DNA of 64,000 nucleotides, taken from contig AZIN01000003.1 of NCBI GenBank assembly GCA_000511875.1, positions 149,034 through 213,033 on the forward strand, read 5' to 3'. The DNA is from Gammaproteobacteria bacterium MOLA455 (GTDB lineage: Bacteria; Pseudomonadota; Gammaproteobacteria; Pseudomonadales; Porticoccaceae). Both the position numbers and the translations under genes were made by a program. The notes under the pieces were generated by a model, which worked only from the letters and a program-made list of their open reading frames with translations, had not been told where the DNA came from and searched no databases. Positions 27,286 through 35,898 of this stretch are shown piece by piece. The stretch's first letter is position 1, and every line of letters starts with the position of its first letter.

Positions 27286-28197
27286 CTAGGCTGTGTCTGG
27301 AGCCGGAATTTCAGCGCTGCTTGGAATTTGATCTATTGACCAATTGGCGATGGCCCAGTTGAGAATGATGGTGCTGTTTTCATTGCGCAATTCAGCTGGA
27401 GGTGCCTGTTGCAGCCACTGGAGAGCTAGCCAAAGGTTGCTTGATTCCTTTCCCGGCATTAGGGCAGGTGCATGATTTTGCTTGCTCAGTTTTTGCCCTT
27501 GGTTATTAATCGCTAGGGGCAGGTGAGCATATTGCATTGCCGATATTTGTTTGGCACTAACTCCCAAGCAGCGCTGAAGATAGAGCTGTCTAGGAGTTGA
27601 ATCAAGCAGATCTGCACCGCGAATAATATGGCTGATATTTTGAAACTGATCGTCGACAGTGACTGCAAGTTGATAGGAGAACAGCCGGTCGCGACGCTGG
27701 ATAACAAAGTCGCCTACCTCGGTAGAGAGATTTTGTCGGTAGTCACCCATGATCAAATCATCAAAGGCGATGATCGAATCACTGTTATGTTCAGGTAATT
27801 TTAAGCGGATAGCAGAGTCGCAACCGACTTGGCGCTGGCGACAGCGATTGTCGTAAATACCTCCAAGCTCTGAGACCCTTTGACGATTGCAGTCACAGCT
27901 GTAGCTCAAGCCAGCTAAATGCAATTGCGCCAGTGCTGCTTCATAGGCATCACTGCGCTGACTCTGATAGAGCAGATCGCCATCCCAGTGCAAGCCATGG
28001 GATTCGAGTTGTTTAAGAATGGTCGTGGTGGCGCCGGGAATTTCTCGGGGAGGATCACTATCTTCGATTCTAACTAACCACTGACCCTGGTGATGGCGTG
28101 CATCGAGGAAGCTGGCCAGAGCGCAGACTAGAGAGCCGAAATGGAGAGACCCGGTGGGCGAGGGTGCAAACCGGCCAATATAGGTTGAGGGGTTCAT
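27286..28197 (-). CDS. gluQ: glutamyl-Q tRNA(Asp) synthetase
   Basis: Truncated glutamyl-tRNA synthetase paralog that attaches glutamate to the queuosine base of tRNA(Asp). 303 residues, lacking the anticodon-binding domain of GltX, as expected. YIGRFAPSPTGSLHFGSLV contains the HIGH-equivalent HFGS, the zinc-site cysteines are in SCDCNRQRV and NRCRQR, and KLSKQ replaces KMSKS. Located directly downstream of dksA, the standard dksA-gluQ pair. Confidence 0.97.
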   Translation of the reverse strand: MNPSTYIGRFAPSPTGSLHFGSLVCALASFLDARHHQGQWLVRIEDSDPPREIPGATTTILKQLESHGLHWDGDLLYQSQRSDAYEAALAQLHLAGLSYSCDCNRQRVSELGGIYDNRCRQRQVGCDSAIRLKLPEHNSDSIIAFDDLIMGDYRQNLSTEVGDFVIQRRDRLFSYQLAVTVDDQFQNISHIIRGADLLDSTPRQLYLQRCLGVSAKQISAMQYAHLPLAINNQGQKLSKQNHAPALMPGKESSNLWLALQWLQQAPPAELRNENSTIILNWAIANWSIDQIPSSAEIPAPDTA

Positions 28198-28287
28198 TAT
28201 TTGACCAGATACAGTTGACTGACTATTGGCTATTAACTATAGCGTAATTGGATAGCGCAATCAGTCAGCTACTGAGCCGACGGTTTT

Positions 28288-28749
28288 TTAGCCGCCGGTG
28301 ATCTGTCTTTCTTTGATTTCATCTAGAGTTTTGCAGTCGACGCAGAGGTCGGCTGTAGGACGTGCTTCGAGTCGGCGAATACCAATGTCTACGCCGCACT
28401 GATCGCAGAAGCCGTAGTCGTCTTCTTCGACGCGCACTAGAGTCTTGTCGATTTTCTTGATCAGCTTGCGCTCGCGATCACGAGTGCGCAGTTCAAGACT
28501 GAATTCTTCTTCTTGAGTGGCGCGGTCAGCAGGGTCAGGGAAGTTGGCTGCTTCATCTTTCATGTGCATAACAGTGCGATCAACTTCTTCCATCAACTCA
28601 CGGCGCCATGCCTTGAGGATGTTTTTGAAGTGCTCACGCTGTTTTTCATTCATGTACTCTTCGTTTTTGATCTCTACGTAAGGGGAGAGACCATGAAGGG
28701 TTGCAGATCCAGCGGGAACTGCCTTAGCTTTTGATTTTGTTGTTGCCAT
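28288..28749 (-). CDS. dksA: RNA polymerase-binding transcription factor DksA
   Basis: Binds the secondary channel of RNA polymerase and with ppGpp controls rRNA and amino-acid promoters. 153 residues: a coiled coil of two long helices with the tip [11 protein letters not shown] (functional Asp residues), then the zinc finger FCDQCG...LCVDCK, a four-cysteine type. A strong promoter (TTGAAA-17-TATAAA) lies 49 nt before the ATG. Followed by gluQ in the same direction. Confidence 0.98.
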   Translation of the reverse strand: MATTKSKAKAVPAGSATLHGLSPYVEIKNEEYMNEKQREHFKNILKAWRRELMEEVDRTVMHMKDEAANFPDPADRATQEEEFSLELRTRDRERKLIKKIDKTLVRVEEDDYGFCDQCGVDIGIRRLEARPTADLCVDCKTLDEIKERQITGG

Positions 28750-28797
28750 CTCTAACGTCCACGGTTAAATTTCAGACCCTAAAATACAGGACGTGCG

Positions 28798-28826
28798 TTT
28801 ATAGAGATATTAAGCCAATTTTTCAA
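28798..28826 (-). promoter_or_regulatory. sigma-70-type promoter of dksA
   Basis: On the minus strand, -35 TTGAAA (28821-28826), a 17-bp spacer, and -10 TATAAA (28798-28803). Expected start of transcription near 28791, leaving a leader of about 40 nt before dksA. The rest of the 269-bp dksA-sfsA interval shows no other clear element. Confidence 0.7.
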
Positions 28827-29018
28827 GTGAAATTTACTTTCGGCTGTTATAAAACGCTTTTTATCTGCATCTGAGGTCAATTAAGCGCCACATTAGTGCG
28901 CAGGGTCTGTAATCGGTTGATTTAACGCCATTATTACAGGGACTAAATTTTTTAATACCTTCTATTCATAACATAAAACGTTAACATTGCCACTTTAAGA
29001 CAGAAAAATAATGATCCC

Positions 29019-29753
29019 ATGCATATAACCCCTGCGCTGCGCCGCGGCACATTTATCAAGCGCTATAAGCGCTTTTTTACCGACATCTACACTGCTGATG
29101 GCGATCTGATTACTGTGCACTGCCCAAATACAGGGTCGATGAAAAATTGCCAGGTAGAGGGCTCGCCCTGTTGGTACTCTCTGTCTGATAATCCAAAACG
29201 AAAATTGGCCGGCACCCTAGAAATTGTCACCACTGCCTTTGGCAATTTAGCGGGTGTGAATACTGGTCGGCCCAATCATCTGGTGCGAGAGGCAATTGAA
29301 AATGGGCTGATTCCCGAATTGCGCGGTTACGCCAGTCTGCGCACTGAAGTTCGCTATGGTGAGGAGAAGAGCCGTATCGATCTATTGCTTGAGAGCGAGG
29401 ATGTTGGCGTCATCGAGCCTGGGAGTAACGGTGGCTGTTGCTACGTGGAAGTCAAAAACGTCACTCTAGATTGTGGTGACAGACATGCGCAGTTTCCCGA
29501 TTCCGTCACCACCCGCGGCAGCAAGCATCTACGTGAACTGGTGGCTATGGTGGCTGAGGGTCATAGGGCGGTATTGTTTTTCTGTGTTCAGTTGAGCGGA
29601 GTTGAAACGGTTTCGGTGGCCGCACACATAGATCCGGTTTATGCCGAAACGTTAACCGCGGCGATCGCCGCTGGTGTCGAGGTGATTGTCTGGCAAGCGG
29701 ATATGACCAGCAGCTGCATTAGTTTACAGCGGCCCTTGACGCTGGCGCTCTAG
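29019..29753 (+). CDS. sfsA: sugar fermentation stimulation protein SfsA homolog
   Basis: 244 residues, matching the family. SfsA proteins have an OB-like N-terminal part and a nuclease-like C-terminal fold; their physiological role is uncertain. Recognisable segments are RRGTFIKRYKRFFTD, VHCPNTGSMKNC, GVNTGRPNHLV, the acidic YVEVKNVTL (nuclease-type E-x-K) and PDSVTTRGSKHLREL. It ends 4 nt inside the convergent Rieske gene. Confidence 0.94.
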   Translation: MHITPALRRGTFIKRYKRFFTDIYTADGDLITVHCPNTGSMKNCQVEGSPCWYSLSDNPKRKLAGTLEIVTTAFGNLAGVNTGRPNHLVREAIENGLIPELRGYASLRTEVRYGEEKSRIDLLLESEDVGVIEPGSNGGCCYVEVKNVTLDCGDRHAQFPDSVTTRGSKHLRELVAMVAEGHRAVLFFCVQLSGVETVSVAAHIDPVYAETLTAAIAAGVEVIVWQADMTSSCISLQRPLTLAL

Positions 29754-30160
29754 TCGAGATCCCGCAGCGCCGCTTCGCGCAAGTTAATTAGCCGGGCAGG
29801 TAGAGGCTGGTCAGCAGAAATAAAATATTGATCACCGTTTTGCGTTAACGCTATCGGCGTAAGGTGGTCGCCGACACAGGGCCCACCGATGCATTCGCCG
29901 CTGTTAATGTGGAACAGTGCGCCGTGGGCGGAGCACTGTAACAGCGCGCCATCCAAGTCGAGAAACTTCCCCGGCATCCAGTTCAGCGGAATACCCATAT
30001 GCGGGCAGCTATTCCAGTAGGCGTAGAGTTGGTTGTCCTGGCGAATAGCAAAGAGCTTGCGTTCATCAATCTCCAGTTCAATGCTCTGTAAATCTGCGAG
30101 GTCGCTGAGTTGACAGAGGAAATAATCTCGTTCAACCAACTGTTGGTTACTGTTGTCCAA
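29750..30160 (-). CDS. Rieske [2Fe-2S] domain protein
   Basis: 136-residue soluble Rieske-type ferredoxin-like protein. Cluster ligands appear as CPHMG (Cys-x-His) near residue 53 and CSAHGALF (Cys-x-x-His) near residue 75; the second box lacks the extra Cys of cytochrome bc1 Rieske proteins, so there is no disulfide and a lower potential is expected. It overlaps the end of htpX by 14 nt, pointing to joint translation. The electron partner is unknown. Confidence 0.85.
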   Translation of the reverse strand: MDNSNQQLVERDYFLCQLSDLADLQSIELEIDERKLFAIRQDNQLYAYWNSCPHMGIPLNWMPGKFLDLDGALLQCSAHGALFHINSGECIGGPCVGDHLTPIALTQNGDQYFISADQPLPARLINLREAALRDLD

Positions 30161-31043
30161 AGCGCAGTGCCTCGATTCGTTCTTCTAATGGGGGGTGAGT
30201 CATAAATAGTCGCGAGGATCGCTGTTTCCAGCCGGAGGAGATACCAAAGGCAGTCATGGTGTCGGGCATCTGATTTTCAACCTGAGCGGCGGTCTCTTGC
30301 TGCAGTCTTTGCAGCGCTTTGATCATGGCGCCGCGTCCTGCCAGCGAGGCACCTGCGGCGTCGGCATAAAACTCACGGCGGCGTGAAAACCACATCACTA
30401 TAGTAGAGGCGAGAATGCCGAGGAATATCTCCGCAATAATAGTGGTTATCCAATAGCCCAAACCCAAACCGCGCTGGTTTTTCAGCACCACGCGGTCGAC
30501 GAAAAAACCGATCAGGCGGGCAAAGAACATGACAAAGGTATTTACCACACCCTGCACCAAGCTCAGGGTAATCATATCGCCATTGGCCACATGGCCGATT
30601 TCATGGGCCAGCACCGCCTTAGCCTCGTCGCGATCAAAGCGGGCCAGCAGTCCGGCACTAACAGCCACTAGGGCCTTATTTCGATTCCAGCCAGTGGCGA
30701 AGGCATTTGATTGTTGAGCGGGGAATATTCCCACTTCAGGCATACCTATGCCCGCTTTCTTGGCCAGTTCTGCCACGGTGCTTACCAACCAACGCTCTTG
30801 CTCATTGGCGGGTTGCTGGATAATTTTTGTCTTGGTCGTCATCTTGGCCATAAATTTGGACAGTAACAGCGAGACAAAAGAGCCGATAAAGCCAAACACC
30901 GCGCAGAATATCAACAGCGAGGTTAAATTGAGATCGACACCATTATCCGCGAGTATGCTGTTGACCCCGAGCAGGCTTAGGGAGATGCTGGCGACAATAA
31001 TAATTGCCAGGTTGGTCAGTAAAAACAAACCTATCCTTAACAC
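30147..31043 (-). CDS. htpX: membrane zinc metalloprotease HtpX
   Basis: Inner-membrane M48 metalloprotease that degrades damaged membrane proteins. 298 residues: two N-terminal membrane helices (about 5-25 and 35-58), then [13 protein letters not shown] near 137-149 with the HExxH zinc site, two more helices near 158-180 and 193-215, and the third ligand Glu in [13 protein letters not shown]. No sigma-32 promoter could be recognised upstream. Divergent from the M15 peptidase gene. Confidence 0.97.
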   Translation of the reverse strand: MLRIGLFLLTNLAIIIVASISLSLLGVNSILADNGVDLNLTSLLIFCAVFGFIGSFVSLLLSKFMAKMTTKTKIIQQPANEQERWLVSTVAELAKKAGIGMPEVGIFPAQQSNAFATGWNRNKALVAVSAGLLARFDRDEAKAVLAHEIGHVANGDMITLSLVQGVVNTFVMFFARLIGFFVDRVVLKNQRGLGLGYWITTIIAEIFLGILASTIVMWFSRRREFYADAAGASLAGRGAMIKALQRLQQETAAQVENQMPDTMTAFGISSGWKQRSSRLFMTHPPLEERIEALRFGQQ

Positions 31044-31231
31044 GTAAATACCTCTTTAAATGGTTGATGGTCGAACTTGATAGTCGAATTGGCTATAACT
31101 GTATAGTTGAGGTCAAAGACCCAGATTTCAATGACAGACAATATTTTATGCCAAAGTGCATGAACAGAGTACCATCTTGAGGAGCAAATGCTCCTTTACT
31201 TATAGGTTACGGCGCAGGTATAAACACTGCT

Positions 31232-31915
31232 ATGCAGGATTATATGAAAATAGACCCGGGCCGCTTAACCGGCAGCACCCAGAGCCACCTAGTGGAATGG
31301 TCTGGCATGCTGGTGCACGGCGCCGCGGTTGAATCTTTGAATCAGCTCTGCCAGCAAGCTTCTCAGGGCGGCTTTGATCTGCGTCTGTGCAGCAGCTTTC
31401 GCAGCTTTGATCGACAGTTAAAAATTTGGAACCATAAACTCAGTGGGTTGCGTCCGGTCTACGATGATAACGGCGCACGTTTGGATTTGACCCAACTCAG
31501 CGAATGGCAGCAGATTCAGTCTGTGATGCGCTGGTCCGCCTTGCCCGGAGCTTCCCGTCATCACTGGGGAACGGATTTTGATATTTATGATGCCGCCGCA
31601 GTGGATGTTGACTATCAGATTCAGCTAGTCCCGGAAGAAGTTGAGGGCAGCGGTGTATTTGCGCCATTCCACGATTGGTTAGATAGCTCGGTTTTAGCAG
31701 CGGCTGATTTTTATCGCCCCTATGCACAGGATAGGGGCGGTATTGCCCCAGAGCGCTGGCATATCAGTTACAGGCCGGTAGCAGAATATTATGCTGCACA
31801 GCTCACCGTTGAGATCCTGGCTCAGCGACTCGCCAGTGCAGATCTTATGTATAAAGAGACAGTGCTCGCCCATTTGGATGAGCTTTATCATCGTTATATT
31901 TGTGTTAGCAAGTAA
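31232..31915 (+). CDS. M15-family D-alanyl-D-alanine carboxypeptidase (VanY-like)
   Basis: Zinc peptidase trimming peptidoglycan stem peptides, 227 residues. The M15B motifs are visible: LRLCSSFRSFDRQ near 50-62, SRHHWGTDFDIYD near 107-119 (His and Asp zinc ligands) and PERWHISYRP near 175 (Glu base and third His). No signal peptide is evident, so export is unclear. The start could be ATG 31232 or the ATG four codons later. A 16-bp near-palindrome (31180-31195) lies in the leader. Confidence 0.85.
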   Translation: MQDYMKIDPGRLTGSTQSHLVEWSGMLVHGAAVESLNQLCQQASQGGFDLRLCSSFRSFDRQLKIWNHKLSGLRPVYDDNGARLDLTQLSEWQQIQSVMRWSALPGASRHHWGTDFDIYDAAAVDVDYQIQLVPEEVEGSGVFAPFHDWLDSSVLAAADFYRPYAQDRGGIAPERWHISYRPVAEYYAAQLTVEILAQRLASADLMYKETVLAHLDELYHRYICVSK

Positions 31916-31955
31916 CTGTGAAAGCGCCAGGCGAATAAATAGAAAAGGACAATAG

Positions 31956-32744
31956 ATGATCGTCAACGATCCACTGTGGGACATAATTTGCGCTGAAGCG
32001 CGTCAGACCGCCTCTCAGGAACCCTTGATGAGTGGTTTTTTTGATGCTGCGATTCTGAACCATGAGAGTTTGGCTCAGGCGCTATGCTTTAATTTGTCAC
32101 AGCAGTTACACAGCTCGGTGATGTCTGCCGCTGCGGTCGCCGAGGTTTTGGCTGAGGCTATGGAAAGTGATGACGCAATCTGTGATGCAGCTCGCACAGA
32201 TATACATGCTTGCTTCGATCGTGACCCTGCCTGCGACAACCATTTTATGCCTATACTTTATTTCAAGGGTTTTCAGGCGTTGCAACTGCACAGGGTCGCC
32301 CACTGGTTATGGCTTCAAGAGCGCAGTCATTTGGCGCTTTATCTGCAGAGCCAGATATCCGAGGTGTTTGCCGTCGATATTCACCCAGGGGCCCAGATTG
32401 GCAGCGGCATTATGATCGACCATGCCAGCGGATTGGTGATAGGTGAAACCGCCATTGTCGGCAACGACGTGTCTATACTGCACTCGGTAACATTGGGTGG
32501 CAGTGGCTGCATTAAAGGCAGCCGCCACCCGACCATTGGCAATGGTGTGATGATTTCTGCCGGTGCCAAGATTCTTGGCAATATAGTGGTTGGCGATGGC
32601 GTAAAAGTCGGTGCAGGTAGTTTGGTGCTTGAATCAGTGCCGCCCCATGTCACAGTGGCTGGTGTGCCCGCTAAAATTGTCGGCGCGCCGAGAGAGGCGG
32701 CTCCCGCTCTGGAGATGGATCAGTATCTGAGTGATAGCCCATAG
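31956..32744 (+). CDS. cysE: serine O-acetyltransferase (copy 1)
   Basis: Acetylates serine with acetyl-CoA, the step that feeds cysteine synthase. 262 residues: an N-terminal helical domain and a C-terminal left-handed beta helix of hexapeptide repeats (VDIHPGAQIGSGIMIDHASGL, then SVTLGG, GVMISAGAKILGNIVVG). Catalytic His/Asp pair lies in DIHPGA and DHASG. A second SAT of 276 residues is encoded at 41.5 kb; this one ends in a longer acidic tail and may differ in cysteine feedback. Confidence 0.95.
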   Translation: MIVNDPLWDIICAEARQTASQEPLMSGFFDAAILNHESLAQALCFNLSQQLHSSVMSAAAVAEVLAEAMESDDAICDAARTDIHACFDRDPACDNHFMPILYFKGFQALQLHRVAHWLWLQERSHLALYLQSQISEVFAVDIHPGAQIGSGIMIDHASGLVIGETAIVGNDVSILHSVTLGGSGCIKGSRHPTIGNGVMISAGAKILGNIVVGDGVKVGAGSLVLESVPPHVTVAGVPAKIVGAPREAAPALEMDQYLSDSP

Positions 32745-32801
32745 GGCAGGCTAGGCCTATCAAAAGGGGTAGTGCTCTCACTAGAAACAGGAGGTTGAAT
32801 A

Positions 32802-33317
32802 ATGACCGACAAGGATTTGTCTAAAAATCAGATCGAAAAAAGTAACTCAGCCGATGTCTTTGATTTGGTGTTTCGCGGTGACATTGCTCCGGGCCATAGC
32901 GATGCAGAGGTGAAGCAGCGAGTTGCTGCAAGTTTTAACTTAGACTCTGCGGCAGCAGATCAGCTATTTTCAGGAGCTCAGGTTCGCCTTAAACGCGGCG
33001 TCGATAAACCCACCGCCGAACGTATTCTGCAGCGCTTGTGCGATGCCGGCGCGATGGCCAAGATAGTCCCCAGTTCAGTGCAGTCCGAAACTCAAGAATC
33101 CCTTCCTCAGGACCCTCTGTCCCTAGCGCCACTAGGCACCAATGTGTTGGATGACAACGAAGAGATGGAGGGTGAAAAAGCCGCAAGCAAAAAGCCTGTA
33201 TTGCCTTCTCTGGATCATCTCAGTTTGGAACCGGTTGGAACCAGGATGGTTAGGGAGACAGAAGTACCGCCGATTAAAGTTCCTGATCTTGATACTTCAA
33301 AATTCTCACTCGAGTAG
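32802..33317 (+). CDS. small soluble protein of unknown function with repeated LSLxPxGT motif
   Basis: 171 residues, no signal or membrane segment. Residues 20-90 (VFDLVFRGDIAPGHS...RVAASFNLD...QLFSGAQVRLKRGVDKPTAERILQRLCDAGA) match a short domain often seen at the N-terminus of gammaproteobacterial membrane proteins, but here it stands alone. The C-terminal part contains two related motifs, DPLSLAPLGTNVL (about 105-117) and DHLSLEPVGTRMV (about 142-154), joined by charged linkers. GGAGG precedes the ATG. Function is unknown. Confidence 0.75.
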   Translation: MTDKDLSKNQIEKSNSADVFDLVFRGDIAPGHSDAEVKQRVAASFNLDSAAADQLFSGAQVRLKRGVDKPTAERILQRLCDAGAMAKIVPSSVQSETQESLPQDPLSLAPLGTNVLDDNEEMEGEKAASKKPVLPSLDHLSLEPVGTRMVRETEVPPIKVPDLDTSKFSLE

Positions 33318-33330
33318 CGCAAAAAAACGT

Positions 33331-34530
33331 TTATAAACAAATAGATGCCAGATGCTGAATCTGTTTTTCGAGCAACATTTGGCGCCCTTCCGGGAAACCC
33401 TGCAAGACAAAACAGTTCTCTTTAAACGGCAGAAAGCGGGCAATCGACGATAGTTGTTCAATATCGAACTCTGCGGATTGCACAGCAATTGCGCCTTTCT
33501 CAAGTTCATCGGTCAGACTGGCAGTGGCGCTTTTTAGCTTATCCAGACCTTCATGGTGACTGAACAGTGGCGCCGATGGCAGCTTGTCACTGCACAGGGC
33601 CCAACAGATATCTAGATCAATACCCAGTTCTTCTGAGAGTCGCTCAAGGACCTGTTGCAGAGAGTAAATGGCCATCAGGCAGATAAGTAAGTGTTGCTTC
33701 GACACCTGAGTCGAACGAATATAAAAGTTGATACTGCCACTGCCACCTTCGATGCGCTGCCCCGCGTAGAGTTCTAATGTTCGCAGTGTGCAGTAATCAA
33801 TTTTTTCAAATAGCTGGACCAGATTCTGACGGTTGAGTTGACTCTCGAGGCGTCGTCGATTTTTGATCGTCGCAGTAATCAGTGAGCAGTAATAGCCGGT
33901 ATCCGAAAGTCCCTCATCACTGCTCTTCGATAACAGTGGCTGCAGGCGCAGTTCTAGTGAGGCCATTTCGTCGTCTAGACTTTCAGAGCTGCCGGGCAGA
34001 CGATTGGTCAGCATGCGCAGACGTCGGGACAGTTGCTCGGCAAAGCGGTAGCAGCCATAGCTGCTCAGCAGGGTGAAAACCGCCCACAGCAGCAGCCAGT
34101 TGCTGACCACCTGATTATGGCGCTGTTGGATTGCTTGACTGTCGACACTGATCAGGACCCCACCGGCCTGAGTGTCCTGAAGGGTAATATTGCGACTGAA
34201 GCTGACTGCCCTCGAGTTTTCTGGGTAGGGTTTTTTACTCTGCGCTACTAGCTGACCGCTGATATCATAGACACTGGCATCGAGGATTATTTTATCTTCG
34301 GTAACATTCTGCAGGGCTACCTGAATACTGATGCTGTCACCGTTAAATAGGGGGCCGCGAACCAGTTCGACCAGCTGGTTGATAGTTAGGTCGCCTTTTT
34401 CTTGTAGGGCTTGTTGACTCAACTGGCTGGCATGGTTGGATAACAGCGCCCAGCCGAAGAGACCGAGAGTCAGACAGGCGGACAGTGCCAGAGCGGGTAT
34501 TTTTTTAGCCAGGGAGTATTGGCGATGCAT
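33331..34530 (-). CDS. AhpA/YtjB-like membrane protein
   Basis: 399 residues with an N-terminal membrane helix (about 12-32), a periplasmic sensor-like region (35-140), a second helix (about 143-163, NWLLLWAVFTLLSSYGCY) and a cytoplasmic part. Located divergently from serB, the position of the E. coli smp/ytjB gene and its Pseudomonas counterpart, hence the family assignment. The periplasmic region with VLISVDSQAIQQRHN before TM2 resembles two-helix signalling proteins, but no HAMP or output domain is evident. Function unknown. Confidence 0.75.
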   Translation of the reverse strand: MHRQYSLAKKIPALALSACLTLGLFGWALLSNHASQLSQQALQEKGDLTINQLVELVRGPLFNGDSISIQVALQNVTEDKIILDASVYDISGQLVAQSKKPYPENSRAVSFSRNITLQDTQAGGVLISVDSQAIQQRHNQVVSNWLLLWAVFTLLSSYGCYRFAEQLSRRLRMLTNRLPGSSESLDDEMASLELRLQPLLSKSSDEGLSDTGYYCSLITATIKNRRRLESQLNRQNLVQLFEKIDYCTLRTLELYAGQRIEGGSGSINFYIRSTQVSKQHLLICLMAIYSLQQVLERLSEELGIDLDICWALCSDKLPSAPLFSHHEGLDKLKSATASLTDELEKGAIAVQSAEFDIEQLSSIARFLPFKENCFVLQGFPEGRQMLLEKQIQHLASICL

Positions 34531-34601
34531 CCCGAAGTCCTTAAAAAGTGCCTGATTGAAATTTAATTGCCGCGCATTCTATCCTATTGCTCAGGCTTTT
34601 A

Positions 34602-34607
34602 TATAAT
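34602..34607 (+). promoter_or_regulatory. probable -10 element of serB
   Basis: A perfect TATAAT 31 nt before the serB GTG. No good -35 box at 16-18 bp is present, so this is a partial call. Confidence 0.4.
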
Positions 34608-34638
34608 AGCGCCCTTAAAATAACTATGGCCACAATCT

Positions 34639-35859
34639 GTGAAAGATATATTTCTGATAAATGTGTGGGGGCAAGACAAGCCAGGCGTCACTCGTGTTGT
34701 GACTGAGGTGTTGTCGACCTTCGAGGTCACAGTGCTCGATATTGGTCAGGCGGTGATTCACGACCAACTGAATTTGGGGGTTCTCGCAGCAGTGCCGGCC
34801 AGTGACGGTTCTGAGGCCTTAGCTAAGTCAGTACAGCGCAGTTTGCTGGCTCTCGAAATGCAGGTGATGTTCTCGCCAATCACTGAACAGCGTTATCAAC
34901 AATGGGTGGGGCAGCAGGGTAAGGCGCGCTACATAGTGACATTGTTAGCGCGCAAAATTGAGCCTGAGCATTTGGCTGCCGTGGCCACAGTGACCAGCGA
35001 ATACGGTCTCAATATTGATAAAATTGTGCGCCTATCTGGACGTATGGAACTCGGAGAGAGTGAGCAGCTGGGACGCGCCTGTGTGGAATTCTCCGTCCGT
35101 GGCGAGCCCAAGGATGCGGTGCAGTTTAAGAGTGCACTGCTGGAGCTGGCCAGTCGCTACGATATTGATATTGCCTATCAGGAAGATAATATTTTCCGTC
35201 GTAACCGCCGTTTAGTGGTATTTGATATGGATTCCACACTGATCGATGCCGAGGTGATTGATGAACTTGCTCATGAAGCTGGTGTCGGTGACCAGGTCGC
35301 CGCGATCACTGAAGCGGCGATGCAGGGGGAGATCGATTTTAAAGCCAGTTTTACTCAGCGTATGGCCCTGCTCAAGGGACTGGACGCCAGTGTGCTGCAA
35401 TCGGTAGCCGAGCGACTGCGTTTAAATGAAGGTGCTGAGCACCTTATCTCGACACTGAAAAAACTCGGTTTTAAAACCGCCATTGTCTCCGGTGGTTTCA
35501 CCTTTTTCGGCGAGTATCTGCAACAGCGTTTGGGAGTGGACTATGTCTACGCCAACCAGTTGGATATTGAAGATGGGTTAGTCACCGGTCGCGTGACAGG
35601 TGAAATTATTGACGGCCAGCGCAAGGCGGAGTTGCTGCGTCAAATCGCCGAGCGGGAAGGTCTGATGTTGCAGCAGGTCATTGCAGTGGGTGATGGCGCC
35701 AATGATTTGCCAATGCTTAGCATTGCCGGGCTGGGCATAGCTTTTCGCGCCAAGCCTCTGGTCAAGGCCTCAGCTAAGCAGTCAATTTCCAATCTGGGCC
35801 TAGATGGCATTCTCTACCTGCTCGGCTACAGCGACAAAGATACGCTTATTCTCGACTGA
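34639..35859 (+). CDS. serB: phosphoserine phosphatase with N-terminal ACT domains
   Basis: Last step of serine synthesis. 406 residues: two ACT-like domains (1-180) as in Pseudomonas and mycobacterial SerB, then a HAD phosphatase with nucleophile motif VFDMDSTLIDAEVIDELA near 195-212, SGGFTFF (motif II) near 285 and GDGANDLPML (motif IV) near 352-361. The start is GTG at 34639; the first residues MKDIFLINVWGQDKPGVTR lead directly into the ACT fold. Together with two serine acetyltransferases in the window it supports serine-to-cysteine flux. Confidence 0.97.
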   Translation: MKDIFLINVWGQDKPGVTRVVTEVLSTFEVTVLDIGQAVIHDQLNLGVLAAVPASDGSEALAKSVQRSLLALEMQVMFSPITEQRYQQWVGQQGKARYIVTLLARKIEPEHLAAVATVTSEYGLNIDKIVRLSGRMELGESEQLGRACVEFSVRGEPKDAVQFKSALLELASRYDIDIAYQEDNIFRRNRRLVVFDMDSTLIDAEVIDELAHEAGVGDQVAAITEAAMQGEIDFKASFTQRMALLKGLDASVLQSVAERLRLNEGAEHLISTLKKLGFKTAIVSGGFTFFGEYLQQRLGVDYVYANQLDIEDGLVTGRVTGEIIDGQRKAELLRQIAEREGLMLQQVIAVGDGANDLPMLSIAGLGIAFRAKPLVKASAKQSISNLGLDGILYLLGYSDKDTLILD

Positions 35860-35898
35860 AGCCCCTAGTCGTAAGCCTGTAGATAGACGCTTATAAAA

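Noticed and set aside
28280-28310. CCGACGG-TTTTTTAG-CCGCCGG inverted repeat at the end of dksA
   Set aside because: The loop holds the T-run and no Ts follow the stem on the minus strand, so it does not look like a terminator.
31180-31195. AGGAGCAAATGCTCCT near-palindrome before the M15 peptidase gene
   Set aside because: A stem of six or seven pairs with a tiny loop; could be an operator, but nothing else supports a function.
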